Shown here: positions 9,482 to 17,023 of the stretch, in pieces
Position numbering within the stretch: the stretch's first letter is position 1
Layout: each line of letters begins with the position of its first letter
Source of the DNA: GCA-2726245 sp035513655
GTDB taxonomy: Bacteria > Planctomycetota > Planctomycetia > Pirellulales > Pirellulaceae
Direction of reading: 5' to 3'
Assembly: GCA_035513655.1 (NCBI GenBank)
Contig: DATKBV010000295.1
Location: forward strand, 1-28,542
Length of the DNA: 28,542 nucleotides
Position numbers and translations under genes: made by a program
Notes under the pieces: model-generated
What the model was told of the DNA's origin: nothing
Databases searched by the model: none
The model's input: only the letters and a program-made list of their open reading frames with translations

Positions 9482-9586
9482 GTTTGTCACACCGATGTCC
9501 ACGACGTAGTTGGCGTTGTCGTCAATGTTCGTCACTTGCGGGCCCTGTACACCTTGGAGCGTCGAGAGGCGTAGAGTCCGGCACAT
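9470..9586 (-). other. Short coding-like ORF or remnant, 38 aa
   Basis: On the minus strand an ATG at 9586-9584 opens a 38-codon frame that ends with TAG at 9472-9470. The composition looks protein-like, especially QVTNIDDNANYVVDIGV. It lies tail to tail with the giant gene, overlapping its last 12 bp, and no strong ribosome binding site was noticed. It could be a tiny gene, the 3' end of a decayed gene, or a piece of a dispersed repeat. I do not recognise a family. Confidence 0.25.
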
Positions 9587-9602
9587 CGAACATTATCGCG
9601 TG

Positions 9603-9968
9603 ATGGGGAGTAACATCGGCCGCTGCCTGTTTCTGATGGGTCGAACGGATGAGGCTCTCTTATGCTACGCAAAGTCGTTTGAGATTCTGAAGGCAGAGAA
9701 GTCGGAAATGAATGTGCTAAATCGTGGCTATGCCTCTATGTGGATTGGCGAAGCCCTCGCGTCAACCGATCTAGGGATGGCAGCGGCATTCTACGAACGA
9801 GCAATTGAGGTCTGGAGCGACCGCATTCCACAAAGGGCGGACGAAGCTTTGCGTGCGCTAAGTAGCGTTTCCCATCTAGGGGACAGCAGAGCGGCAAAGC
9901 GGTTGACCTGCGAAGGCTTCGTGAAATCCCGATTAGCTGGAGGACGGCGAGACGAGCATTCCGGTTAA
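9603..9968 (+). pseudogene. TPR-protein fragment
   Basis: The frame encodes about 121 residues from an ATG at 9603 (open back to a TTG at 9510). Residues 4-30 read as one TPR unit (IGRCLFLMGRTDEALLCYAK), and the next stretch, ASMWIGEALASTDLGMAAAF, as a second. No Shine-Dalgarno precedes the ATG, the last 30 residues look non-native, and the neighbourhood contains another truncated gene. I read it as a remnant of a longer TPR gene, though a small expressed protein cannot be excluded. Confidence 0.4.
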
Positions 9969-10019
9969 CATACGTCCCAGCTTCTCTAGATTTGGTGGAC
10001 GTCGTCCGATAAGTCAACG

Positions 10020-10355
10020 TTCGCCGACTTGAAGTTGCATTTTGCAACATCAAGTTCTGGATGGGGCGGTCGGCGGAAACCGCCTTTTGCATTCACCGAG
10101 CATGGTGCCGTCATGGCCGCCAGCGTACTCAACACGCCAATCGCGGTCGATGCCAGCGTTGAAGTGGTCCGCACCTTTGTCCGTCTTCGCCGGATGCTGG
10201 CATCGCACAAGGATCTCGCTCGCCGTTTGGACGAACTCGAAGCACAATATGACGCCCAGTTCAAAGCCGTGTTCGATGCGATCCGTCAGTTGATGACGCC
10301 GCCTACGACAGCCGAGAAGAAGCGGCGAATCGGATTTGGCACCGATACCAATTGA
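10020..10355 (+). pseudogene. 5'-truncated ORF6N-domain gene
   Basis: The frame encodes the C-terminal part of an ORF6N-domain protein, a DNA-binding family related to phage KilA-N/Bro-type proteins and common on mobile DNA. The family pattern is clear: ATSSSGWGGRRKPPFAFTEH, then a Val-Leu-Asn segment, VRTFVRLRRMLASHKDLARR and the AVFDAIRQLM helix, ending in RRIGFG. The usual N-terminal part of about 75 residues, with the start and first half of the domain, is missing; an in-frame stop lies at 9987. A TTG at 10029 is open but would begin inside the domain. It is best read as a decayed mobile-element gene. Confidence 0.75.
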
Positions 10356-10382
10356 TGCGTAAAAGCGAACAGCCAAGTGCCG

Positions 10383-11501
10383 TCAGGTAACCCGCGCGGC
10401 GGCACTCAGACGTCGGACGACTTCGGTACGATCACCAGTTTCGTCAAGAATCGCTCGCTGGCGGTCTGACCACGTGGGGCCGTGCGCGATCTGCCTGGCG
10501 CGATCCAGATGCGAGACGCAATCAAGCGCTTCAGCCGTCGGCCGCAACCAATCCGTCAGCGTTCGTATCACTTCGCTGAGCGGTTGCACTCCGTAGGTGT
10601 ACGAGTTGACCAGTTGGGCTTGCGTGCCGAACCGAGCGGCTCGCCATTTGTTCTGGCGGACCATCATCGGATGGCAGTCATGCTGATACGCACCTTCGTC
10701 GATCTCGTCGGATAAGGCTTGCACCAGGCATTGGATTAATCCCGCAATGGCCAGCGTATCTTCGAGATTGCCGGGCATGTCGCAGACGCGAACCTCGACG
10801 GTGCCGAAGTTGTGATGCGGCCGAACGTCCCACCAGATTTCGCGGATCGTGTTGATAAAGCCTGTGTCGACCATGTGGTTCACGAGCCACACGTACTCGC
10901 TCCAGTTCCGCATCAACGTCGGCAAGCCCGCGGTCGGCAAGCCTTCCATCACTTTGGAGCGATTCGATTGCAGGCCGGTCCAGCGATTCTCCCAGAAGGG
11001 GCTGCTGCAACTGATCGCCAACAGCGTCGGCAGGTGCTGCATGATCCGGTCGCAGATCATCACGGCTTTGTCACCTGAATCCACGCCAATGTGGACGTGC
11101 AAACCGAACGTGACCAGCCGTCGCGCCATTTCTTGCAGCATGTCGACAAGGCCCTGATAACGTTCGTTCCGAGTTACTTGCTGGTCGATCCAGTGAGAGA
11201 AGGGATGCGTCCCGCCCCACCACAGCTGCAATCCAAGCCGATCGGCAATTCCTTCCATGACCGCCAGCTTGCCTCGCAGATCACGCTCGGCCTCGTCGAT
11301 CGTCGTGCAGACGCCTGTATTGATCTCGATAACGCTCTGCATCAACTCCGGTTTGAAGCATGACCCCGCGTTTTCAGGCAACTCGGCGAGGACTGCTTCG
11401 ATCGAACTCGATAGCTCCATCGTCTCCGCATCGACCAGCCCGAGCTCCAGTTCGATCCCCACGGTCGGATGATCGTTTGAATTAAAAGTCAGCTTACTCA
11501 T
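10383..11501 (-). CDS. YbdK-type carboxylate-amine ligase (GCS2 family)
   Basis: A member of the glutamate-cysteine ligase type 2 (GCS2/YbdK) family, whose members ligate a carboxylate to an amine with ATP; the natural substrate is uncertain. Seen: the N-terminal VGIELELGLVDAE with metal/ATP-binding Glu residues, the FGLHVHIGVDSGDKAV motif, and the C-terminal FGTVEVRVCDMP segment. From MSKLTF at 11501 the product is 372 aa, the usual length; an upstream extension to 11609 would run into the ridA-like gene and lacks similarity. It starts 7 bp after the stop of the RidA-family gene, so the two are co-transcribed. The call is to family, not to a proven glutathione pathway. Confidence 0.88.
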   Translation of the reverse strand: MSKLTFNSNDHPTVGIELELGLVDAETMELSSSIEAVLAELPENAGSCFKPELMQSVIEINTGVCTTIDEAERDLRGKLAVMEGIADRLGLQLWWGGTHPFSHWIDQQVTRNERYQGLVDMLQEMARRLVTFGLHVHIGVDSGDKAVMICDRIMQHLPTLLAISCSSPFWENRWTGLQSNRSKVMEGLPTAGLPTLMRNWSEYVWLVNHMVDTGFINTIREIWWDVRPHHNFGTVEVRVCDMPGNLEDTLAIAGLIQCLVQALSDEIDEGAYQHDCHPMMVRQNKWRAARFGTQAQLVNSYTYGVQPLSEVIRTLTDWLRPTAEALDCVSHLDRARQIAHGPTWSDRQRAILDETGDRTEVVRRLSAAARVT

Positions 11502-11508
11502 GTGCGGA

Positions 11509-11970
11509 CTACTCGATTTCAAAGATGGCTTCGATCTCGACCGTGATGTTTCCGGGCAACGACCCCATGCCAACCGCACTACGCGCGGCGATCCCGTTTT
11601 CGTTACCAAAGACTTCGGCCATCAACTCGCTGTAGCCGTTAATGACCGCCGGATGGTTCTGAAAATCCGGTACGCAGTTGACCATTCCCAAGGACTTCAC
11701 AACTCGCTTGACCCGATCGAGGCTACCCAAGTTGGCTTTGAGAGTGGCGAGGATCGCAAGCCCCGTTTGTCGAGCCGCGTCATAACCCGCTTGTTGATCG
11801 ACGTCTTGTCCAACGCGGCCGCTGAGCAGCTTACCATCTGACTTGAGCGGGCCGTGTCCCGAGACGTAGGCCATGTTACCAGCGATGACGAGTGGCTTAT
11901 AAACACCTTGCGGCTTCGGGGCAGGCGGAAGTTCAAGGCCCAATTCTTCAATTCGTTTGTCTGCGCTCAT
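11509..11970 (-). CDS. RidA-family protein
   Basis: RidA (YjgF/YER057c/UK114) family, whose best-known members hydrolyse reactive enamine/imine intermediates formed by PLP enzymes. Seen: KPQGVYKPLVIAGNMAYVSG near residues 19-38, and the C-terminal block with ARSAVGMGSLPGNITVEIEA, which carries the conserved Arg expected to bind the substrate carboxylate. The start MSADKR at 11970 gives 153 aa, as in the longer RidA subgroup. A longer frame to 12138 overlaps the membrane-protein gene and is unlikely. The gene lies between a four-TM protein and the YbdK-type ligase on one strand. Enzymatic activity is not shown by sequence alone. Confidence 0.9.
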   Translation of the reverse strand: MSADKRIEELGLELPPAPKPQGVYKPLVIAGNMAYVSGHGPLKSDGKLLSGRVGQDVDQQAGYDAARQTGLAILATLKANLGSLDRVKRVVKSLGMVNCVPDFQNHPAVINGYSELMAEVFGNENGIAARSAVGMGSLPGNITVEIEAIFEIE

Positions 11971-12091
11971 GGTCCATTCTATTTCTTGGTGAGAGGGTGT
12001 TTCCGGGGAAAGTAATTTGGCAACGTCACCGAGTATAGGCAATCCGCGCCGCCCACGAAACGACGCTGGCACATGTCCCTGAGACAACGCT

Positions 12092-12769
12092 TTAGAGTCG
12101 CAGCATCTCGCGTAACGAGTGAGCCACCGTGTCGGCATCTCGAACGAGCAAGAAGGTGGCCAATCCGATCAGCAAGAGCGAGAAGAAGACCAGGCTGAAT
12201 CCACAGGGGTTACGCATGGAATGCACTTGGCGGAGCGAAGCGGAAAGCGCCTTCTCCAAGCGATACCACCCTTCGTAACTCTGGTGCGCTCCGGCCGCGA
12301 TGAGTTGCACGTTGCGCATCCCCGCGGATGCTTCCACATGCAGTTGAATTCCCAGGTTAGGAATGATCAAACACTCGCCCGCCCAGCGCGACTCACGATC
12401 CAGCTCGTTGACCAAATCGGCCAACATCGGGCGGACTTGGTCAGGGCGAATGTTATAGATCACCAATCGTGGCCGCATGAGTAAGACGAACAGCGTCAAA
12501 CACATCGCGTAGAACGCGATCAACAGGGCCCACACGAATACACCGAGTCGCAGCATGGTGGCCTCGGGAACGAACAACTCCATCGGTCCCACAACGACAA
12601 ACCCAGAGATCCCGACCCCAAGCGCTGCCGCATCTCTAGCTCCGTTAGTGACCAACGGTCGGTGCGACAGATTGATCACGCCCAGCAGGAGCAAATAGAC
12701 GGACAGCGGCGACAGGGCGATGCAGAGGTGGAGCGGTTCCATAATCGACGCGATGCCTTCGAAGGGCAT
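12092..12769 (-). CDS. Four-TM membrane protein of unknown function
   Basis: Not recognised beyond a membrane protein. The 225-aa product has helices at about residues 13-33, 48-68 and 72-98, a cytoplasmic or periplasmic domain of about 90 residues with a conserved-looking NLGIQLHVEASAGMRNVQLI stretch, and a last helix at about 190-208. An alternative start, MEPLHL at 12742, would remove nine residues and places the first helix closer to the N-terminus. The gene is first in a minus-strand set with the RidA-family and YbdK-type genes, about 121 bp ahead of the RidA start, and a good promoter candidate lies upstream at 12835-12863. Confidence 0.75.
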   Translation of the reverse strand: MPFEGIASIMEPLHLCIALSPLSVYLLLLGVINLSHRPLVTNGARDAAALGVGISGFVVVGPMELFVPEATMLRLGVFVWALLIAFYAMCLTLFVLLMRPRLVIYNIRPDQVRPMLADLVNELDRESRWAGECLIIPNLGIQLHVEASAGMRNVQLIAAGAHQSYEGWYRLEKALSASLRQVHSMRNPCGFSLVFFSLLLIGLATFLLVRDADTVAHSLREMLRL

Positions 12770-12782
12770 TTCCTCGCAGACA

Positions 12783-12808
12783 CTTCAGGCAACGGGGCTT
12801 CAGGCAAC
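12783..12808. repeat. Short tandem repeat, 11-bp unit
   Basis: CTTCAGGCAAC occurs at 12783-12793 and again at 12798-12808, a 15-bp period, in the 5' leader of the minus-strand operon. It lies between the promoter candidate and the start codon. It could be a tandem binding site or chance. Confidence 0.35.
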
Positions 12809-12834
12809 AGCGGAGCGGCAGATAGTGTTGCCCT

Positions 12835-12863
12835 ATCTTAGGTTTGGAGCGAATCACGGTCAA
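12835..12863 (-). promoter_or_regulatory. Candidate sigma70 promoter for the membrane protein/RidA/YbdK operon
   Basis: Read on the minus strand, TTGACC (12863-12858) is followed after exactly 17 bp by TAAGAT (12840-12835). The -35 box matches five of six consensus positions and the -10 box four of six. It lies in the 206-bp divergent gap, about 65 bp before the first gene. Confidence 0.45.
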
Positions 12864-12975
12864 CGCACCGCAGTGTGATGGCAACCTTGCCGAGTTGACC
12901 CGCGCTTCTCGGCCAACTACGTTGTTCACTGGCTCGCAATACTTTCCCCGTCCAATGTGATAGGAACGACCCACC

Positions 12976-14913
12976 ATGCGGTACTTGATGCGAATTGTTT
13001 GTTTGCCAGCGTTGCTGCTGGCGATTAATGTTTGCCGGGCGGAAACGCCTGTGAACGGACTGACCGAGGCGGAACAACGGAGCGGTTGGAAACTGGCCTT
13101 CGACGGCAAGTCGACCGAAGGTTGGCGCAACTATAAACGGGATGGGATCAGCGATGGTTGGACCGTTAAGGACGGAGCGCTTACGCGGGCCGAGAAGGGG
13201 GCGGGCGATATCATTACGGAGAAGAAGTACAAGAATTTCGAGATCTCGCTCGAGTACAACATCTCGAAAGGGGGTAACAGCGGTTTGATGTTCCACGTCG
13301 CGGAAACCGCTGGTCCACCGTGGCATACGGGTCCCGAAGTGCAGATCCAAGACAACGTCGATGGCCGCGATCCGCAAAAAGCAGGTTGGCTGTATCAAAT
13401 GTACAAACCGACGAAGCCAGCGTGGGCAAAGAACTTCGAGGAACTAGCCGGAATTTCGACACCGGACGAGACCGACGCGACGCGACCGGCTGGTCAATGG
13501 AACAATCTCTACCTCCGCATCGCTCCGACGCAAAGCGAAGTCTGCATGAACGGAGTGAGCTACTTCAAGTTCAACATCGGCGACGACAATTGGAACAAGT
13601 TGGTGGCAGCGAGCAAGTTCGCCAAGCTCGAGAATTTCGGAAGCATGGGCGAAGGTCACATCTGTTTGCAAGATCACGGCAATCTAGTGTCGTTCCGAAA
13701 TATCAAGATTCGGGAACTGTCGGACGAGGGGCTGCCGCCCGAACCGCAGGACGACAAGCTGGCTTTGCAAGGAACGCTCGCTTACCCGAACCTCCAGTGG
13801 GAAGGCTTCGAAGGTGCCGACGACCAAGGCAGAATCCGGGAACTCCGGCCAATGGAGTTGACGCACGCCAACGATGCGAGCGGGCGTGTCTTCGTCGCCA
13901 CGCAACGAGGAGTGATTCACGTCTTCAAGAACGATCCCAGCGTCGACAAGACGAAAATCTTCCTCGACTTGACCGAGAAGGTGCATGACTGGAAGAGTCC
14001 CGGCGCGAATGAGGAGGGCTTGCTCGGATTGGCCTTTCATCCGAACTACAAGAAGAATGGCGAGTTCTTCGTTTATTACACTTCCTCGAACATCGAACAT
14101 CGCACTTCGATCGTCTCGCGATTTCGCGTTTCGAAAGACGACGCCAACCGCGCCGACCCGGACAGTGAAGAAGTCATCATGAAGATCGGGCAACCGTTCG
14201 CCAATCACAACGGCGGTTCGATCTTGTTCGGCCAAGACGGCTATCTCTATATTGGCCTGGGCGATGGCGGTGGACGCAATGATCCCTTCGCCAACGGACA
14301 GAATCTCGGCGAGTGGATGGGTTCGATTCTCCGCATCGACATCGACAAAAAGGATGAAGGCAAGGACTATGCTATTCCGGCTGACAATCCGTTCAAAAAT
14401 CGCGAAGGTGCCAAGCCAGAGATCTTTGCCTATGGCTTCCGCAACCCGTGGCGTTTGTCCAGCGACCCGCAGACGGGCGTCATCTGGGCCAGCGACGTCG
14501 GCCAGGACTTGTGGGAAGAGATTGACATCGTGAAAGCGGGCGGCAACTATGGCTGGAGCTCCCGCGAGGCGACGCACGCCTTCGGCAACACCGATGCGTC
14601 ACAGGTCGACGAATTGATCGAGCCAATTTGGGAGTACGATCATCAGATCGGCAAGTCGATCACCGGCGGCCACGTGTATCGCAGTTCGCGTTTGCCGGAA
14701 CTGCAAGGAGCGTATCTCTACGCCGACTACGTGACTGGTCGAGTCTGGGCATTGCAGTACGACGTCGAAGCCGGCAAGGTCGTGAAGAATTCGAGCATTG
14801 CCTCGTCCGGCATTCCAGTGCTGGCCTTTGGCCAAGACGATCAAGGCGAAGTTTACTACATGATCGGCAGCGTCCAAGGAAAGAGTATCTTCCGCTTCGA
14901 GCGGTCTGAATAG
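12976..14913 (+). CDS. DUF1080 domain fused to a sorbosone/glucose dehydrogenase-type propeller, secreted
   Basis: A secreted 645-aa two-domain protein. Signal peptide residues 1-22 (hydrophobic LPALLLAINV, Ala before Glu-Thr). Residues about 35-235 are a DUF1080 (3-keto-disaccharide hydrolase/concanavalin-like) domain, with the motifs SGLMFHV, PEVQIQDN and SFRNIKIREL. Residues about 270-643 form a GSDH/PQQ-type six-blade propeller with GLAFHPNYKKNGEFFVYYT, NHNGGSILFGQDGYLYIGLG and YGFRNPWRLSSD. The family includes PQQ-linked sugar dehydrogenases, but many planctomycete members have unknown substrates, so oxidation of a sugar or polysaccharide product is inferred. The start at 12976 gives the proper signal peptide. 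The NHL gene follows 67 bp downstream. Confidence 0.88.
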   Translation: MRYLMRIVCLPALLLAINVCRAETPVNGLTEAEQRSGWKLAFDGKSTEGWRNYKRDGISDGWTVKDGALTRAEKGAGDIITEKKYKNFEISLEYNISKGGNSGLMFHVAETAGPPWHTGPEVQIQDNVDGRDPQKAGWLYQMYKPTKPAWAKNFEELAGISTPDETDATRPAGQWNNLYLRIAPTQSEVCMNGVSYFKFNIGDDNWNKLVAASKFAKLENFGSMGEGHICLQDHGNLVSFRNIKIRELSDEGLPPEPQDDKLALQGTLAYPNLQWEGFEGADDQGRIRELRPMELTHANDASGRVFVATQRGVIHVFKNDPSVDKTKIFLDLTEKVHDWKSPGANEEGLLGLAFHPNYKKNGEFFVYYTSSNIEHRTSIVSRFRVSKDDANRADPDSEEVIMKIGQPFANHNGGSILFGQDGYLYIGLGDGGGRNDPFANGQNLGEWMGSILRIDIDKKDEGKDYAIPADNPFKNREGAKPEIFAYGFRNPWRLSSDPQTGVIWASDVGQDLWEEIDIVKAGGNYGWSSREATHAFGNTDASQVDELIEPIWEYDHQIGKSITGGHVYRSSRLPELQGAYLYADYVTGRVWALQYDVEAGKVVKNSSIASSGIPVLAFGQDDQGEVYYMIGSVQGKSIFRFERSE

Positions 14914-14980
14914 CTGGACGAATGGATTGATTTTGTTGTGTTGCTTACTGGCGGGATACCTACGCTTTGAGGACCTGATC

Positions 14981-15886
14981 ATGAAATCGACATGGTGTGC
15001 TGGCGTTATAGTTGGATTCATGGCGACATTCGCACCGCATTTAAGCGCTGCGGCCGAACCGATTGATTTCCGACCGGATGCGGATTTCGTTAAGTTGCCG
15101 GACTCGATCACGCTGGGAGCTTGCTCGGGAGTGGCGGTCAACAGCCGGGGAGACATTTACCTGTTTCATCGCGGCAAGCAACCGATCATCTGCCTCGATG
15201 CCAGCGGCAAATTCATCCGCTCGTGGGGCGATGATGTGATCGGTTCGGCTCACGGGCTGCGGATTGATCGCGACGATAACGTCTGGGTGACAGACATCGG
15301 CAACCATCAAGTTTTGAAGTTCAGCTCCACCGGCAAGCTCTTGTTGGCGTTGGGTAAAGCGGGCTCAGCGGGTGACGGAATCGATCAGTTCAACAAGCCG
15401 ACCGACGTTGCTTTCGGTCCCGACGGTGAGCTCTACGTCACGGATGGCTACGGCAACAACCGTGTGATGAAGTTCACTCCCAACGGCGGCTTTCTCGCGC
15501 AATGGGGTGAAGCGGGAGACGGTCCCGCGCAGTTCAACCTTCCGCATACGATCGTCATGGACCGACAGGGACGCATTGTGGTGGGGGATCGCGAAAATGA
15601 CCGCGTGCAGGTGTTTGAAAGCAGCGGGAAACTCGTCGAAGTGTGGCCAGGCTTCGCACCGTTTGGCCTGACCTATGACAAGCAAGGCCATCTGTTTGTG
15701 GCCGATGGCCGAGCCAACAAGGTCTTGCAGCTGGATGACAAAGGCAAGGTCGTGCGGTCCTGGGGCCAGGAAGGCAACCAACCCGGCGAGTTTCAGTTAC
15801 CGCACATGCTTGCCGCCGACGCGGACGGCAATTTATATGTAGGCGAGATCAAAGGCGAGCGATTTCAGAAATTGATTCGGAAGTAG
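14981..15886 (+). CDS. Secreted NHL-repeat six-blade beta-propeller protein
   Basis: A 301-aa exported propeller. The signal peptide covers residues 1-23 (CAGVIVGFMATFAPHLSAAA). The rest is a run of NHL units with the repeating pattern of Gly-Ile/Val near Asp, Asp/Asn-Gly, Tyr-Val-x-Asp and Gly-Asn-x-Arg-Val: for example VWVTDIGNHQVLKF, LYVTDGYGNNRVMKF and LFVADGRANKVLQL. The GAGGA-like SD at 14969-14973, 7 nt before the ATG, decides the start; the longer TTG-initiated frame at 14927 does not add a plausible signal. Some NHL relatives are peptidyl-alpha-hydroxyglycine lyases, but the specific role here is unknown. The HDAC-like gene follows at once. Confidence 0.87.
   Translation: MKSTWCAGVIVGFMATFAPHLSAAAEPIDFRPDADFVKLPDSITLGACSGVAVNSRGDIYLFHRGKQPIICLDASGKFIRSWGDDVIGSAHGLRIDRDDNVWVTDIGNHQVLKFSSTGKLLLALGKAGSAGDGIDQFNKPTDVAFGPDGELYVTDGYGNNRVMKFTPNGGFLAQWGEAGDGPAQFNLPHTIVMDRQGRIVVGDRENDRVQVFESSGKLVEVWPGFAPFGLTYDKQGHLFVADGRANKVLQLDDKGKVVRSWGQEGNQPGEFQLPHMLAADADGNLYVGEIKGERFQKLIRK
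15879..15883 (+). promoter_or_regulatory. Ribosome binding site deciding an unusual CTG start
   Basis: GGAAG at 15879-15883 ends 8 nt before a CTG at 15892. This is a good SD distance. No ATG, GTG or TTG is in frame between the upstream region and 16087, while homology of the HDAC-like protein begins right at the CTG. Confidence 0.5.
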
Positions 15887-15891
15887 AACAA

Positions 15892-16824
15892 CTGTCACTT
15901 CTATACTACGCACCGGTCTTCCTCGAACACGAGACGGGCGACCATCCCGAAAACGCCGCGCGGATTCTGCCTGCGATCCGGCATTTAGATCAAGTCGCGA
16001 TACACGCGAAGTGCACGCGGCCCTCATGGAGCGAGGTTTCCGACGACCGTCTACGGCGCGTACACGGCGCGGACTACATCGAATCCGTGCGGACATTCGC
16101 GGAACAAGGTGGTGGCTACATTGAACAGGACACGGTGGTTTGCCCGCAGTCCTATCAGGTTGCCAGAATGGCGGCTGGAGCTGTGTGCGATGCGGTGGAA
16201 CACGTCGTACGCGGTGACGAAGAGCAAGCATTTTGTCTGGTTCGGCCGCCTGGACATCATGCGTTAGCCAATTCATCGATGGGCTTCTGTCTGTTCAACA
16301 ACGTGGCCGTTGGCGCACGTCTGGCGATTGACGAGCTGGGGCTTGAGCGCGTCCTGATCGTCGACTGGGACGTTCATCACGGAAATGGAACCCAGGCCAT
16401 CTTTTGGGAGGACGCTCAGGTCGGCTATTTTTCGATTCATCGATCGCCGTTCTATCCCGGTACGGGGGCGGCCGACGAAATCGGTGCCGGGGCGGGGTAT
16501 GGAACGACTCTGAATGTTCCAGTCAAGTTCGGTACGCCACGTGACGAGTTCCTGGCGAGGTTTGCTTCCGCCGTCGAACGATTTGCCGACCTCATCAAGC
16601 CGCAACTCGTCCTGATCAGCGCCGGCTTCGACTGTCACCGCAACGATCCAATAGGCTCGTTGGGACTGGAGAGTGAAGACTTTGGGACGCTTACCAAGGT
16701 TGTGTTGAATCTCGCTGCGAAGCACGCCAATAATCGCGTGATCAGCGTGCTCGAAGGCGGTTATAGCCCCTTCGCATTGGCCGAGAGCGTGGAATACCAT
16801 TTGCATGAAATGCTCTCGACCTGA
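15892..16824 (+). CDS. Histone deacetylase-family (class II-like) protein, probable CTG start
   Basis: Zinc-dependent deacetylase of the HDAC/acetoin utilisation superfamily; bacterial members deacetylate acetyl-lysine or acetylpolyamines. Seen, numbered from 15892: N-terminal LLYYAPVFLEHETGDHPENA, tandem His122-His123 in RPPGHHA, zinc ligands Asp160 and His162 in DWDVHHGNG, Asp247 in SAGFDCH, and the active-site Tyr291 in LEGGYS. The GTG at 16087 would cut 65 conserved residues, including the EHETGDHPE motif. A CTG at 15892, 5 bp after the NHL stop and 8 nt after GGAAG, restores the full 310-aa family length. ATT at 15871 is a less likely alternative. The substrate cannot be told from sequence. 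Confidence 0.85.
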   Translation: MSLLYYAPVFLEHETGDHPENAARILPAIRHLDQVAIHAKCTRPSWSEVSDDRLRRVHGADYIESVRTFAEQGGGYIEQDTVVCPQSYQVARMAAGAVCDAVEHVVRGDEEQAFCLVRPPGHHALANSSMGFCLFNNVAVGARLAIDELGLERVLIVDWDVHHGNGTQAIFWEDAQVGYFSIHRSPFYPGTGAADEIGAGAGYGTTLNVPVKFGTPRDEFLARFASAVERFADLIKPQLVLISAGFDCHRNDPIGSLGLESEDFGTLTKVVLNLAAKHANNRVISVLEGGYSPFALAESVEYHLHEMLST

Positions 16825-16921
16825 GCCAACAGCAACGAACCTTGCCAACAAACGAGATTGCGAGATGCCGCGAAGCCCCGTCGTGCGCTGCTGACGTGGC
16901 TGTGGCGATTGCGGGTCTCTC

Positions 16922-16950
16922 TTTACACAACTGCTCCCATCGAACAGAAT
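16922..16950 (+). promoter_or_regulatory. Candidate greA promoter
   Basis: TTTACA at 16922-16927 is separated by exactly 17 bp from CAGAAT at 16945-16950. The boxes match the consensus at five and four positions. The inferred start of transcription, near 16957, would place the palindrome and the terminator hairpin in the first 45 nt of the leader. Confidence 0.4.
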
Positions 16951-16956
16951 ACTGAA

Positions 16957-16971
16957 GTGTTGAGTCAACAC
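16957..16971. promoter_or_regulatory. Perfect 15-bp palindrome in the greA leader
   Basis: GTGTTGA and TCAACAC flank a single central G, a perfect inverted repeat. It lies at the inferred transcription start and immediately before the terminator hairpin. As RNA it could form a 5-bp stem with a 5-nt loop; as DNA it looks like an operator. Confidence 0.45.
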
Positions 16972-16972
16972 G

Positions 16973-17001
16973 CGACCTCCGCCCGACGGGGGTCGTTTTT
17001 T
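16973..17001 (+). terminator. Intrinsic terminator-like hairpin in the greA leader
   Basis: CGACCTCC (16973-16980) pairs over all 8 positions, with one U-G pair, with GGGGGTCG (16988-16995), enclosing a 7-nt loop. Six T residues follow at 16996-17001. The greA SD begins only 10 nt later, so a promoter cannot fit downstream. It either ends HDAC transcripts or attenuates greA. Confidence 0.65.
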
Positions 17002-17023
17002 GTCGCGAGCTGGAGAATGTCGA

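Noticed and set aside
10029..10355. Treating the ORF6N frame from the TTG as an intact small gene
   Set aside because: That start is in the middle of the domain and no SD precedes it; the family needs the missing N-terminal part.
12838..13398. Minus-strand frame opposite the DUF1080 gene
   Set aside because: It is the antisense shadow of the well-supported DUF1080/dehydrogenase gene.
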